Positions 16,042 to 24,277 of a stretch of 45,232 nucleotides of DNA are shown one piece after another. Position numbers and translations under genes: made by a program. Source of the DNA: Bacteroidota bacterium (lineage in GTDB: Bacteria > Bacteroidota > Bacteroidia > AKYH767-A > 2013-40CM-41-45); assembly GCA_026391945.1 (NCBI GenBank), contig JAPLDA010000059.1, positions 1 to 45,232 on the forward strand. Reading direction: 5' to 3'. The notes under the pieces were generated by a model. That model saw only the letters and a program-made list of their open reading frames with translations. It was not told the origin of the DNA and ran no database searches. Each line of letters begins with the position of its first letter. The stretch's first letter is position 1.

Positions 16042-17331
16042 ATGTACCAGGATTTAACAGGGAAGAAAAAAAAATTAGCGGTGCTCGGACTGGGTTATGT
16101 CGGGCTGCCGATTGCACTTGAGTTTGCAAAAAATATACAAGTGATCGGTTTCGACATCAACGAGAAACGCGTGGAGAAAATGAAACAGGGAATTGATCCG
16201 AGCGGGGAACTGGATTCGGCCGCCTTTGAAGGCTGCGATATTGAATTCACGCATGACCCCGGGAAATTAAAAGACGCTTCCTTTTATATTGTCACCGTCC
16301 CGACTCCCATTGACGAACACAACCTGCCTGATCTCCGGCCTGTGCTGGGCGCAACAAAGTTCATCGGCAACGCACTTAAAAAAGGAGATTACATTGTGTA
16401 TGAATCCACTGTTTACCCGGGATGCACCGAAGAAGATTGTTTGCCCATCCTCGAAGAACTTTCCGGCTTGAAATGCAAAGAAGATTTCAAACTCGGATTT
16501 TCCCCGGAACGGATCAACCCCGGCGATAAGGAACATACCATTTCCAAAATTCTTAAAGTTGTTTCAGGATGTGATGAAGAAGCGCTGGAGAATATTTCCA
16601 AAGTGTACGAGATCATCGTGAAGGCAGGCGTGTTCAAAGCCGCTTCCATCAAGGTTGCTGAAGCGGCAAAGATCATTGAGAATACACAGCGTGATGTGAA
16701 CATTGCATTGATGAATGAACTTTCCATCATCTTCAATAAAATGGGCATCAATACGTATGATGTCCTGGAAGCAGCCGGAACGAAATGGAATTTCATCAAG
16801 TTCTATCCGGGACTGGTTGGCGGACATTGCATCGGCGTGGATCCTTATTATCTGACTTACAAAGCACAGGAAGTGGGCTACCATGCACAGGTGGTGAACA
16901 GCGGCCGCTATGTGAACGACAGCATGGGATTTTATGTGGCGAAGCAAACGGTAAAAAAAATCATCGCCGCCGGAAAAGATGTCAGCAAGGCAAAGGTGCT
17001 GGTGATGGGCGCCACATTTAAAGAAAACGTGGAAGACATCCGGAACTCCAAAGTGGCCGATGTGGTGAAAGAACTTATTTCCTATGGTGTACATGTGGAC
17101 GTAACCGATCCGAAAGCAGATTCGGAAGAGATGAAACACGAATACGGATTTGAATTGATCAGCAAGATTGGAACCGGCTATGATGCCGTCATCGTTGCCG
17201 TTCATCACAATGAATATGTCAACCTGGATGAGAATTATTTTCTTTCCATCACCAACCAGGATGCGATCCTGGTGGATATCAAAGGAAGCTATAAAGGAAA
17301 AATAAAAAAACTTGCATACTGGAGTTTGTAA
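16042..17331 (+). CDS. UDP-N-acetylhexosamine 6-dehydrogenase (TviB/WbpA/WbpO class)
   Basis: Oxidises C6 of UDP-GlcNAc or UDP-GalNAc to the uronic acid. The 429-residue protein has LAVLGLGYVGLPIALEFAK, TVPTPIDEHNLPDLRPV, YESTVYPGCTEEDCLPILEE, and the class markers LGFSPERINPGDKEHT and Cys263 in GLVGGHCIGVDPYYLTYKAQ. The end has VLVMGATFKENVEDIRNSK and VDIKGSYKGK. FSPERINPGD separates it from the WecC and Ugd types in this window. It can feed two routes: with the WbpB/E/D-like enzymes a diacetamido-uronic acid, and with the TviC/WbpP-like epimerase UDP-GalNAcA. Which sugar it prefers cannot be read from sequence. Confidence 0.93.
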   Translation: MYQDLTGKKKKLAVLGLGYVGLPIALEFAKNIQVIGFDINEKRVEKMKQGIDPSGELDSAAFEGCDIEFTHDPGKLKDASFYIVTVPTPIDEHNLPDLRPVLGATKFIGNALKKGDYIVYESTVYPGCTEEDCLPILEELSGLKCKEDFKLGFSPERINPGDKEHTISKILKVVSGCDEEALENISKVYEIIVKAGVFKAASIKVAEAAKIIENTQRDVNIALMNELSIIFNKMGINTYDVLEAAGTKWNFIKFYPGLVGGHCIGVDPYYLTYKAQEVGYHAQVVNSGRYVNDSMGFYVAKQTVKKIIAAGKDVSKAKVLVMGATFKENVEDIRNSKVADVVKELISYGVHVDVTDPKADSEEMKHEYGFELISKIGTGYDAVIVAVHHNEYVNLDENYFLSITNQDAILVDIKGSYKGKIKKLAYWSL

Positions 17332-17352
17332 GCCGGTTGCAGAATCACGACC

Positions 17353-18384
17353 TTGAAAAACATTCTCGTCACCGGCGGCGCCGGGTACATCGGCTCACAC
17401 ACTGCAGTAGAACTGCTCAACAAGGGTTACCGGGTTACGATCCTGGACAACCTGAGCAATTCGAGGGCTGAGGTTCTCCACTCCATTGAAAAGATCACAG
17501 GGAAACGTCCTGACTTTTTTGAACTGGATCTGTGTGACAGAAATTCGCTGGAACATTTTTTCAATACACAAAAAATAGATGCCTGCATTCATTTCGCTGC
17601 GTATAAAGCGGTGGGAGAATCGGTAGATGAACCGCTGAAGTATTATCGCAACAATCTTCTTTCACTGATCAACCTTGCGGAATTGATGATCGAAAAAAAA
17701 ACAGATCATTTGGTCTTCTCTTCTTCCTGTTCCGTTTATGGTGAACAGGATAAATTGCCGGTGAATGAAAACTCTCCTTTGCCAAAAGCGGAATCCCCAT
17801 ACGGAAATACCAAACAGATCGGCGAAGAAATCCTGGCCGATACCGTAAAGGTGAACCCGTTCAATGTAATTGCACTCCGCTATTTCAATCCTGCCGGGGC
17901 GCATGAGAGCGCACTCATCGGTGAATACCCGATCCAGCCGCCCAACAACCTGGTTCCGGTGATCACGCAAACAGCCATCGGCAAAAGAAAATCCATGACT
18001 GTTTTCGGAAGCGATTACTCCACACCCGACGGAACATGCATCCGGGATTACATTCATGTCGTCGACATTGCGAAAGCTCATGTCGTTGCCATTGAACGGT
18101 TAATCCATAAGAAAAATAAAAACAGGTTCGAAGTTTTCAACCTGGGAACAGGGACAGGCCATTCGGTGATGGAGGCCATTCATGCTTTTGAAAAAGCAAC
18201 GAATGTTAAATTAAATTATACCATTGGAGAAAAACGAGCAGGTGATGTTGAAAAGGTCTGGGCTGATACCGAGCTGGCAAACCAGGAACTTGGCTGGAAA
18301 GCCGCACTGGAACTGGAAGACATTATGCAATCCGCCTGGAAGTGGGAGTTGAAGTTAAAGGAAGAAGCGGGAGTTGAGAATTGA
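17353..18384 (+). CDS. galE: UDP-glucose 4-epimerase
   Basis: GalE interconverts UDP-glucose and UDP-galactose. The 343-residue protein begins ILVTGGAGYIGSHTAVELLNKGY, followed by LDNLSNS, HFAAYKAVGESVDEPLKYYRNN, FSSSCSVYGE and the catalytic Tyr150/Lys154 in SPYGNTK. RYFNPAGAHESALIGE and DGTCIRDYIHVVDIAKAHV are diagnostic of GalE. The start is a TTG at 17353, 21 bp after the stop of the preceding gene; there is no ATG before the Rossmann motif, which begins at residue 4, so TTG is the best start. The C-terminal end (KEEAGVEN) is written in repetitive DNA with GAGTTGA/GAATTGA units. Confidence 0.95.
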   Translation: MKNILVTGGAGYIGSHTAVELLNKGYRVTILDNLSNSRAEVLHSIEKITGKRPDFFELDLCDRNSLEHFFNTQKIDACIHFAAYKAVGESVDEPLKYYRNNLLSLINLAELMIEKKTDHLVFSSSCSVYGEQDKLPVNENSPLPKAESPYGNTKQIGEEILADTVKVNPFNVIALRYFNPAGAHESALIGEYPIQPPNNLVPVITQTAIGKRKSMTVFGSDYSTPDGTCIRDYIHVVDIAKAHVVAIERLIHKKNKNRFEVFNLGTGTGHSVMEAIHAFEKATNVKLNYTIGEKRAGDVEKVWADTELANQELGWKAALELEDIMQSAWKWELKLKEEAGVEN

Positions 18385-18410
18385 GTTAAAAAAAATATTA
18401 CTTAATGACT

Positions 18411-18445
18411 TCAAATCTCAAAATCCAAAATCCTAACATCCTAAA
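18411..18445. repeat. Heptamer array in the galE-rfbB gap
   Basis: Five contiguous 7-bp units: TCAAATC, TCAAAAT, CCAAAAT, CCTAACA, TCCTAAA. They lie between galE and the preferred start of the dTDP-glucose dehydratase gene. The longer frame from 18405 would translate through this array, which is a further reason to reject that start. Confidence 0.65.
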
Positions 18446-18476
18446 TAAAGAAGTACCAGGCATCAACCAAACAAAC

Positions 18477-19568
18477 ATGAGTTACAAAAAAACAATTCTA
18501 ATTACAGGCGGAGCGGGCTTCATTGGTTCACACGTGGTTCGTTTATTCGTGAACAAATACCCGGATTATTTGATTGTGAACCTCGACAAACTTACGTATG
18601 CCGGGAACCTGGAGAACCTCGAAGACGTCGAGAACAAAGAGAACTACAAATTTGTGAAAGGAGACATCGTTGATGCCAATTTCGTTCACCGGCTTTTTGA
18701 TGAGAATAAATTTACCTCCGTCATTCACCTCGCCGCCGAATCGCATGTGGATCGTTCCATTTCCAACCCGATGGATTTCATCATGACCAACGTGGTGGGA
18801 ACGGTGAACCTGCTGAATGCCGCTCGGAAGAGCTGGCTCTCCCCTGCCGTTGGACATGCAGCGTCATCAACCGGCGATGCGAAAAATCTTTTTTATCATG
18901 TGTCCACCGATGAAGTGTATGGCTCACTCGGAGCCACTGGTTTTTTCACCGAAGAAACACCGTACGATCCTCACAGCCCATACTCAGCTTCCAAAGCGAG
19001 TTCTGATCACATGGTGCGTGCCTACCATGATACATACGGCCTGCCGGCCGTGATCTCCAACTGCTCCAACAATTACGGCTCACATCATTTTCCTGAAAAG
19101 CTGATCCCGCTTGCCATCCACAACATCAAAAACAACCAGCCGGTTCCAGTGTACGGGAAAGGTGAAAACATTCGCGACTGGTTGTTTGTTGAAGATCATG
19201 CAAGAGCCATCGATCTTATTTTTCACCGGACCAATGCAGGTGAAACGTATAACATCGGAGGAAACAACGAATGGAAGAACATCGACCTCATTCACCTGCT
19301 GTGTGAAATCATGGATAAAAAATTAAACCGGGAAAGCGGAACCTCGGCGAAGTTGATTACATTCGTCAAGGACAGGGCCGGGCACGATCTCCGTTATGCA
19401 ATCGACTCGTCGAAACTCAGAAGAGAACTGGGATGGAATCCATCCTTAAAATTTGAAGAAGGTCTTGAGAAAACAGTTGACTGGTACCTCGCCAATGAAA
19501 ACTGGCTTAACCGTGTTACTTCCGGGGAATACAAAAAATACTATGAACAGCAATACGTTCAGCGCTGA
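18477..19568 (+). CDS. rfbB: dTDP-glucose 4,6-dehydratase
   Basis: RfbB converts dTDP-glucose to dTDP-4-keto-6-deoxyglucose, the branch point for rhamnose and other deoxysugars. From the ATG at 18477 the product has 363 residues, the usual length; a longer frame from 18405 adds 24 residues written in repeat DNA and is rejected. Seen are TILITGGAGFIGSHVVRLF, NLDKLTYAGNLENL, HLAAESHVDRSI, the catalytic triad region HVSTDEVYGSLG (Thr144-Asp145-Glu146) and Tyr169/Lys173 in SPYSASKASSDH. NCSNNYGSHHFPEKLIPL and GENIRDWLFVEDHARAI follow. The partners rfbA, rfbC and rfbD are not in the window, so the final sugar is unknown. Confidence 0.95.
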   Translation: MSYKKTILITGGAGFIGSHVVRLFVNKYPDYLIVNLDKLTYAGNLENLEDVENKENYKFVKGDIVDANFVHRLFDENKFTSVIHLAAESHVDRSISNPMDFIMTNVVGTVNLLNAARKSWLSPAVGHAASSTGDAKNLFYHVSTDEVYGSLGATGFFTEETPYDPHSPYSASKASSDHMVRAYHDTYGLPAVISNCSNNYGSHHFPEKLIPLAIHNIKNNQPVPVYGKGENIRDWLFVEDHARAIDLIFHRTNAGETYNIGGNNEWKNIDLIHLLCEIMDKKLNRESGTSAKLITFVKDRAGHDLRYAIDSSKLRRELGWNPSLKFEEGLEKTVDWYLANENWLNRVTSGEYKKYYEQQYVQR

Positions 19569-19675
19569 CACGAAGGAACAACAATCACTGCAACAGCCAG
19601 GTCAACTATAAAAAACAACTTCAACAATTTCATTAATCCAGGTAACAGGTATTTACTTCCCCTCCTAAATATCCT

Positions 19676-20668
19676 ATGAGCATGTTTGAAAAAGCCTTTC
19701 ATAACGAAACATTAAGTGACAAAACATTCCTGATAACAGGTGGTGCCGGTTTCATCGGCAGTAACCTGGTTGAGTACCTGCTGAAATATGGCGCCGGTAA
19801 AGTGCGTGTGCTCGACAACCTGCTTACGAGCAAGATGGAAAACATGGCGCCTTTTTTATCACATCCGAATTTTGAATTCATGGAAGGCGACATCCGGGAT
19901 CTTGACGCATGCAGGAGAGCATGTGCCGGCATGCACTATGTTTCACACCAGGCCGCTTTGGGTTCTGTTCCACGTTCTCTCAATCACCCTCTCACTACGC
20001 ATGATATCAATGCCACCGGTTTTTTACACATGCTCGATTCAGCACGGTATGAAAAAGTAAGACACTTCGTATATGCAAGTTCTTCATCGGTATATGGTGA
20101 TCATCCCGTTTTACCAAAGCGCGAAGATGAAACCGGGAACCTGCTTTCACCTTATGCCGTTTCAAAAAAAACAAATGAACTGTATGCCGGAGTTTTTATT
20201 TCTGCTTATGGAATGAACATCACCGGCCTGCGGTATTTCAACGTGTTCGGGCCGAAGCAAAGTCCTGACGGGCAGTATGCCGCTGTGATTCCGCTGTTCA
20301 TGAATGCTGTACTGAATAACGAGCCGCCTTTCATCGACGGCGATGGCAACCAGACGCGTGATTTTACTTTTGTTGAAAATGCGGTTCAGGCAAATGTCAG
20401 GGCCATGCTGTCGGGCCCGGCGGATGCAAAGAATCATGTGCACAACATTGCTGTCGGTGAACGTGCTTCCGTGAATGAACTCTACAACATGATCGCTGAA
20501 CTGGCAGGCTCCACTGTTAAACCGGTACATCGCGATTCGAGGGCCGGTGATATCCGTGATTCCCTGGCTGATATTTCGAGAGCAAAAAAAGCGATGGGGT
20601 ATGAACCGGGAATTTTTCTTAAGGAAGGATTGAAATTAACGTTGGATTGGTTCAGGGAAAACCGGTAG
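19676..20668 (+). CDS. UDP-N-acetylglucosamine 4-epimerase (WbpP/TviC-like)
   Basis: An extended SDR epimerase interconverting UDP-GlcNAc(A) and UDP-GalNAc(A). The 330 residues show FLITGGAGFIGSNLVEYLL, LDNLLTSKMENM, the class marker SHQAALGSVPRSLNHPL, ASSSSVYGDHPVLPK and Tyr160/Lys164 in SPYAVSKKTNELYA. RYFNVFGPKQSPDGQYAAVIPLF and GNQTRDFTFVENAVQAN are also typical of WbpP/TviC, which prefer N-acetylated sugars. Together with the TviB-type dehydrogenase it forms the pair that makes UDP-GalNAcA in Vi-antigen synthesis. It is separated from rfbB by 107 bp of plain sequence and from the CpsB-like gene by 14 bp. Confidence 0.9.
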   Translation: MSMFEKAFHNETLSDKTFLITGGAGFIGSNLVEYLLKYGAGKVRVLDNLLTSKMENMAPFLSHPNFEFMEGDIRDLDACRRACAGMHYVSHQAALGSVPRSLNHPLTTHDINATGFLHMLDSARYEKVRHFVYASSSSVYGDHPVLPKREDETGNLLSPYAVSKKTNELYAGVFISAYGMNITGLRYFNVFGPKQSPDGQYAAVIPLFMNAVLNNEPPFIDGDGNQTRDFTFVENAVQANVRAMLSGPADAKNHVHNIAVGERASVNELYNMIAELAGSTVKPVHRDSRAGDIRDSLADISRAKKAMGYEPGIFLKEGLKLTLDWFRENR

Positions 20669-20682
20669 CTTTATACCCGTTG

Positions 20683-21438
20683 ATGAGTTTCTTAAAAAAT
20701 CTTTTTACAGGTAAGACAGATAAGCCGGAATTCCCGGCAATGACGGATTATTCGGGCGTGCGGTGTGACATTCATTCCCATTTAATTCCCGGCATTGACG
20801 ATGGTGTAAAAACCATTGAAGAATCAGTGGAAATGATCCGCCACTTTTATGATTTCGGATTCAGGAAACTCGTGACCACTCCTCATGTCATGAGCGATCA
20901 CTACAAGAACACTTCCGGGATCATTTCAGAAGGACTGGATCGGGTTCGCCATGCTGTTGCACACGAAGGAATCGACATCGAACTGGAAGCCGCTGCGGAA
21001 TATTATATTGATGAGTTCTTCCGTGAAAAAATTAAAAATGAAAAACTTCTGATGATCGGCGGAAAATACCTGCTGTTTGAAATCTCCTACATGAACCTTC
21101 CTGATAACTTGTCGGAGGTAATTTTTGAAATGAACCTGAAAGGATACAAACCACTATTGGCTCATCCTGAACGTTACCCGTTCTGGTATTCGAAATTTGA
21201 AGAATACCATAAACTGAAAGAACAGGGCGTGTTGTTCCAGGTAAACACCGGATCCATCGCAGGATACTACGGCCTGCCTGCAAAAAAAATCGCTGAGCGG
21301 ATGATTGATGAAAACCTGATTGACTTTATCGGAAGTGATCTTCACGGTATCCGTCATGTACAGGCCATGCAACATGCGCTCAGCGACAAATATCTCTGGA
21401 AACTGGTTTCGCAGGGTGTAAAAAATTCTTCCCTGTAA
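20683..21438 (+). CDS. CpsB/YwqE-type PHP-domain tyrosine phosphatase
   Basis: CpsB/YwqE proteins are metal-dependent phosphotyrosine phosphatases of the PHP fold that reverse the autophosphorylation of capsule-export tyrosine kinases. The metal-binding motifs are present: DIHSHLIPGIDDG (residues 29-41), TTPHVM, a Glu in FEISYMN, LAHPERYPFW and GSDLHGIRH near the C-terminus. I use the ATG at 20683 (MSFLKNLF), giving 251 residues; a TTG at 20647 would overlap the previous gene. It closes the nucleotide-sugar cluster. No matching Wzc/BY-kinase or export gene lies in the window, so its partner must be elsewhere. Confidence 0.9.
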   Translation: MSFLKNLFTGKTDKPEFPAMTDYSGVRCDIHSHLIPGIDDGVKTIEESVEMIRHFYDFGFRKLVTTPHVMSDHYKNTSGIISEGLDRVRHAVAHEGIDIELEAAAEYYIDEFFREKIKNEKLLMIGGKYLLFEISYMNLPDNLSEVIFEMNLKGYKPLLAHPERYPFWYSKFEEYHKLKEQGVLFQVNTGSIAGYYGLPAKKIAERMIDENLIDFIGSDLHGIRHVQAMQHALSDKYLWKLVSQGVKNSSL

Positions 21439-21440
21439 TC

Positions 21441-21878
21441 TTATTTGACGGAGTCTTTACCCATCATGCATCCTTTTTTCATGTCATGATCTTCTCCACC
21501 CTTCATGCAACCGTCTTTTCCGTCTCCACCTTTGCAGCAATCCTCGTGGTGCATGGCGCAACAATGACTCATGCCTCCACAATGGCTCCTTGATTCAAAA
21601 CATTCTTCTTCACCATCGCCGGAGCGCATCATGATTTCTTTGTGCATCGTCATTCCGGACATGCATTTTTCCGACGGCGGGCAGATTCCGGTACTGCAAG
21701 CCATCATCATCGTACCTCTTCCCATCTGGCAAAGCAGGCTCAGGAAGGCAACGATGACAATAAAATAAGAAACAAGGGTGAAGAACTTTCCAAGATTTTC
21801 AGCTTTGGATTTTGCCAAAAGATACATTCCCGCTATAAGAGCGATCAATGTGAAAGCAACCGATACATAAGTAATCAT
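21441..21878 (-). CDS. Small membrane protein with Cys/Met/His-rich tail, unknown function
   Basis: A 145-residue protein with two transmembrane helices (about residues 4-22 and 33-50) and a strikingly metal-ligand-rich C-terminal half. From residue 50 on I count about 12 Cys, 15 Met and 6 His among acidic residues and glycines, in clusters such as CGGMSHCCAMHHEDCC and MMMACSTGIC. No family is recognised. Such composition suggests binding of a soft metal, most likely copper, in storage, sensing or detoxification; this is inference. The gene converges with the CpsB-like gene (2 bp between stops). TACTTTCG lies upstream on its strand in the 177-bp gap and resembles a -7 element, without a -33 partner. 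Confidence 0.7.
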   Translation of the reverse strand: MITYVSVAFTLIALIAGMYLLAKSKAENLGKFFTLVSYFIVIVAFLSLLCQMGRGTMMMACSTGICPPSEKCMSGMTMHKEIMMRSGDGEEECFESRSHCGGMSHCCAMHHEDCCKGGDGKDGCMKGGEDHDMKKGCMMGKDSVK

Positions 21879-22055
21879 AGGTGTGTTTTTTTAAATGGTG
21901 AGTGAGATTTTGATTTACAGTTTACAGTAACGAAAGTAACATAAAATTGTTTCCCGGATCATGCAGATCAACATTTTTTTTAAACCATGGCCTTGTATGT
22001 TTTCATAGCATCCGGGTAATACGGACACCAGCACTGTTAAAGAGTGCTTGAAATT

Positions 22056-23225
22056 TCAGGAAACAGGAATTTTCCTGCGTCCTGATTTAATTTCTCTCCC
22101 TTTCCATGCATAGAATCCGAATGGAGCCATGGCGCCAACCCATGCGATATAAAAGGGATAGATCATTTGTGCGGGTATGAACAGCCACAGCAATTTCATT
22201 CGTTGAAAAAATGCAGCCGTGTAAGCGAGGAGGAGAAATTCAGGAATTTGTTTGATCATCGCCACGTAAAAAAGCAAACGAAAAAATGTATGATTATAAA
22301 AACCAAAGAAGAAACACGCTATCAAACCGGCGTGTAACAGGTAAGCAGTTGCAGCATTCAGCAAAACAAACAAACTCATCCCGGAAGGAATTTTTGACGA
22401 CCATCTTTTCCGCTGGTTCATGAAATCGGTGACCGTGTGCATCGTCTCTGTGTAAACAATGGCCTCACGTGATTTCAGAAAATAAATTCCGGCTGCATCC
22501 CGCTTTGCCATCTTCATCATCAATTGCGTATCATCTCCGGAAGGAATTCCATCGGCACCGGAAAACCCGCTTACTTCAAAAAAAGATTTTCTTGAATACG
22601 CCAGGTTGGCGCCATTGCACATCATGGGATGATGATTGGAAACCGAACCGGCGCCAATGCCTATGAGTCCCATGAATTCAAGGCTCTGAAATTTTTCGAA
22701 AACATTTTTCTCTTCATAAAAACAAACCGGCGCAGAAATCATGGAAGGATGCCTGCTTTCATAACAGGAAACAACAGCAGCCAGCCACTTTTCATTCATC
22801 CTGCAATCGGCATCGGTGGTAACGATCAACTCTCCGGCTGCATGCAGGACGGCCTTCGTAACAGCCTGCTTCTTATAAAGTGCACCTCCGTCTTGTGAAT
22901 CATTTTGAAGAAAAGAAAAATTCCTGCCGGGAAATTCATCCATGACACGTCTGGCGATCGTTGATGTACGATCCACCGAATGATCATCCACCACAATGAT
23001 CTCCAGTAGCGATTCCGGGTATTCCTGTTTCAACAAATCGCGAAGACAACCTTCGATGTTTCTCTCTTCATTCCTGGCGGGAACGATGACAGAAACCTTC
23101 GTATGAAATTCATTTTTAATCCGGGTTACATTCCTGTTTTTGCACCAGCCTGCAAGGCTCCATAAAATGAAAAGCGCGTACAACAGCGACAGGAATAAAA
23201 GTGTGAACGTGAAAGCCTGTGTCAT
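22056..23225 (-). CDS. Family 2 glycosyltransferase, membrane-anchored
   Basis: A processive-type GT2 enzyme of 389 residues. An N-terminal helix (FTLLFLSLLYALFILWSLAGW) is followed by the GT-A domain: VSVIVPARNEERNIEGCL, EIIVVDDHSVDRT, the metal/UDP-binding TTDADCRMNEKWL, the acceptor-side GDDTQLMMKMAK and the QRKRWSSK motif equivalent to Q/RxxRW. Three or four helices follow (ATAYLLHAGLIACFFFGFYN, LWLFIPAQMIYPFYIAWVGAM). It is like carotenoid or exopolysaccharide glycosyltransferases; donor and acceptor cannot be read. Its start overlaps the stop of the upstream UPF0104-type gene by 4 bp (ATGA), so the two are translationally coupled and likely act together. Confidence 0.88.
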   Translation of the reverse strand: MTQAFTFTLLFLSLLYALFILWSLAGWCKNRNVTRIKNEFHTKVSVIVPARNEERNIEGCLRDLLKQEYPESLLEIIVVDDHSVDRTSTIARRVMDEFPGRNFSFLQNDSQDGGALYKKQAVTKAVLHAAGELIVTTDADCRMNEKWLAAVVSCYESRHPSMISAPVCFYEEKNVFEKFQSLEFMGLIGIGAGSVSNHHPMMCNGANLAYSRKSFFEVSGFSGADGIPSGDDTQLMMKMAKRDAAGIYFLKSREAIVYTETMHTVTDFMNQRKRWSSKIPSGMSLFVLLNAATAYLLHAGLIACFFFGFYNHTFFRLLFYVAMIKQIPEFLLLAYTAAFFQRMKLLWLFIPAQMIYPFYIAWVGAMAPFGFYAWKGREIKSGRRKIPVS

Positions 23226-24208
23226 CCTTTTCTCTTTTCAAGATGAAACATGAATACAAAAAATATCCCGGTCAATGCAGGAATCACGAGGTTGATCAAC
23301 CAGAGGGAAACGGTGGCGTTCAGTATCGACAGGTGCTGATCCGTAACACTTCCTAAAAAAAAAGTGGCCACCGCTCCCCTTACTCCGATTTCCGTAAGGG
23401 CAATGGTTGGCACCAGCGACATGACGTAAAATATCATGGAGATCAGCATCAACGCAACCGGGTAATAAACATGAACATCAAACAAGATAAGTAAAAAATA
23501 AAACTGAAAGGTGAAAATGAAAAATCGGAGGAACGACAAAGCAAGGACACGCGTTAACTCCCGGTAAGAAAAATAACCGAACACTTCGGTGTATTTCAGC
23601 CATGTCCTGGTGAAGCGGAATTTTGCCAGCAGGTTTTCAAGCAATGAAACATTCAGGAAAAGAAAGGAACATAAAAAGACAAACACGATGATGAGTACCA
23701 CTGTTCCGGCAAAAAAATAGTTGTTCATATTCACAAAATAATGAATGTAAAAAACCAGGCTCACTGAACCGGCTATCACCGTAACCAGCAACTGGCTAAG
23801 GTTTTCGATGACAGTAATCAAGGTTGCCTTCATCTTATCGGCGGTTTCCAGGTGAAAGATGCGCCCGGCATATTCACCAACCCGGTTCGGTGTAAAAAAG
23901 CTGATGGTCAATCCTGAAAAAACAGCTTCGAGAGATTTAATAAAACTGACGTGTTCAATTTTGCTGATCATCCATTTCCATTTCAAAGCTTCAACAGACC
24001 AGTTGAGGATCATGAAAAGAAAAACAATCAGGAGCAGAAAACCTTTCCGGCCGTCTGAAAAAATATGTTTGTATTCCAAAAGAAGATCCGACAGATTTTC
24101 TTTTTCAAAAACGCGCCTATAAATGAACCACAAGGCCAGTACGGCGATGGTCGCCTTCAGCAAAAGCGGCCATCCGCGTTTCAATTTATTTCTCTTACTT
24201 TGTTCCAT
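23222..24208 (-). CDS. Lysylphosphatidylglycerol synthase transmembrane-domain (UPF0104) protein
   Basis: An integral membrane protein of the UPF0104/LPG-synthase-TM family without the cytoplasmic aminoacyl-transfer domain. The frame opens at 24256, but the ATG at 24208 (MEQSKRNKLKRGW) leaves a normal basic N-terminus before the first helix and 69 bp to the divergent ruvC. Conserved features are the early LNWSVEALKWKWMI, the SGLTISFFTPNRVGEYAGRI motif and the late SMIFYVMSLVPTIALTEIGVRGAVATFF. Such stand-alone proteins are thought to flip or position lipids; here the coupled GT2 gene suggests a glycolipid substrate, which is inference. Confidence 0.87.
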   Translation of the reverse strand: MEQSKRNKLKRGWPLLLKATIAVLALWFIYRRVFEKENLSDLLLEYKHIFSDGRKGFLLLIVFLFMILNWSVEALKWKWMISKIEHVSFIKSLEAVFSGLTISFFTPNRVGEYAGRIFHLETADKMKATLITVIENLSQLLVTVIAGSVSLVFYIHYFVNMNNYFFAGTVVLIIVFVFLCSFLFLNVSLLENLLAKFRFTRTWLKYTEVFGYFSYRELTRVLALSFLRFFIFTFQFYFLLILFDVHVYYPVALMLISMIFYVMSLVPTIALTEIGVRGAVATFFLGSVTDQHLSILNATVSLWLINLVIPALTGIFFVFMFHLEKRKG

Positions 24209-24277
24209 CACACCTTTCCCGGTCGGCAAGCAAGTATAGGAAATTTTGTTTTTCATCCCGGCAAATGGTGAACGAAG

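Noticed and set aside
18405-18476. Longer N-terminus of dTDP-glucose dehydratase
   Set aside because: The added 24 residues are encoded by a heptamer array and are absent from the family; the ATG at 18477 gives the normal start.
20647-20682. TTG start for the CpsB-like phosphatase
   Set aside because: It would overlap the preceding epimerase gene; the ATG at 20683 fits the family start.
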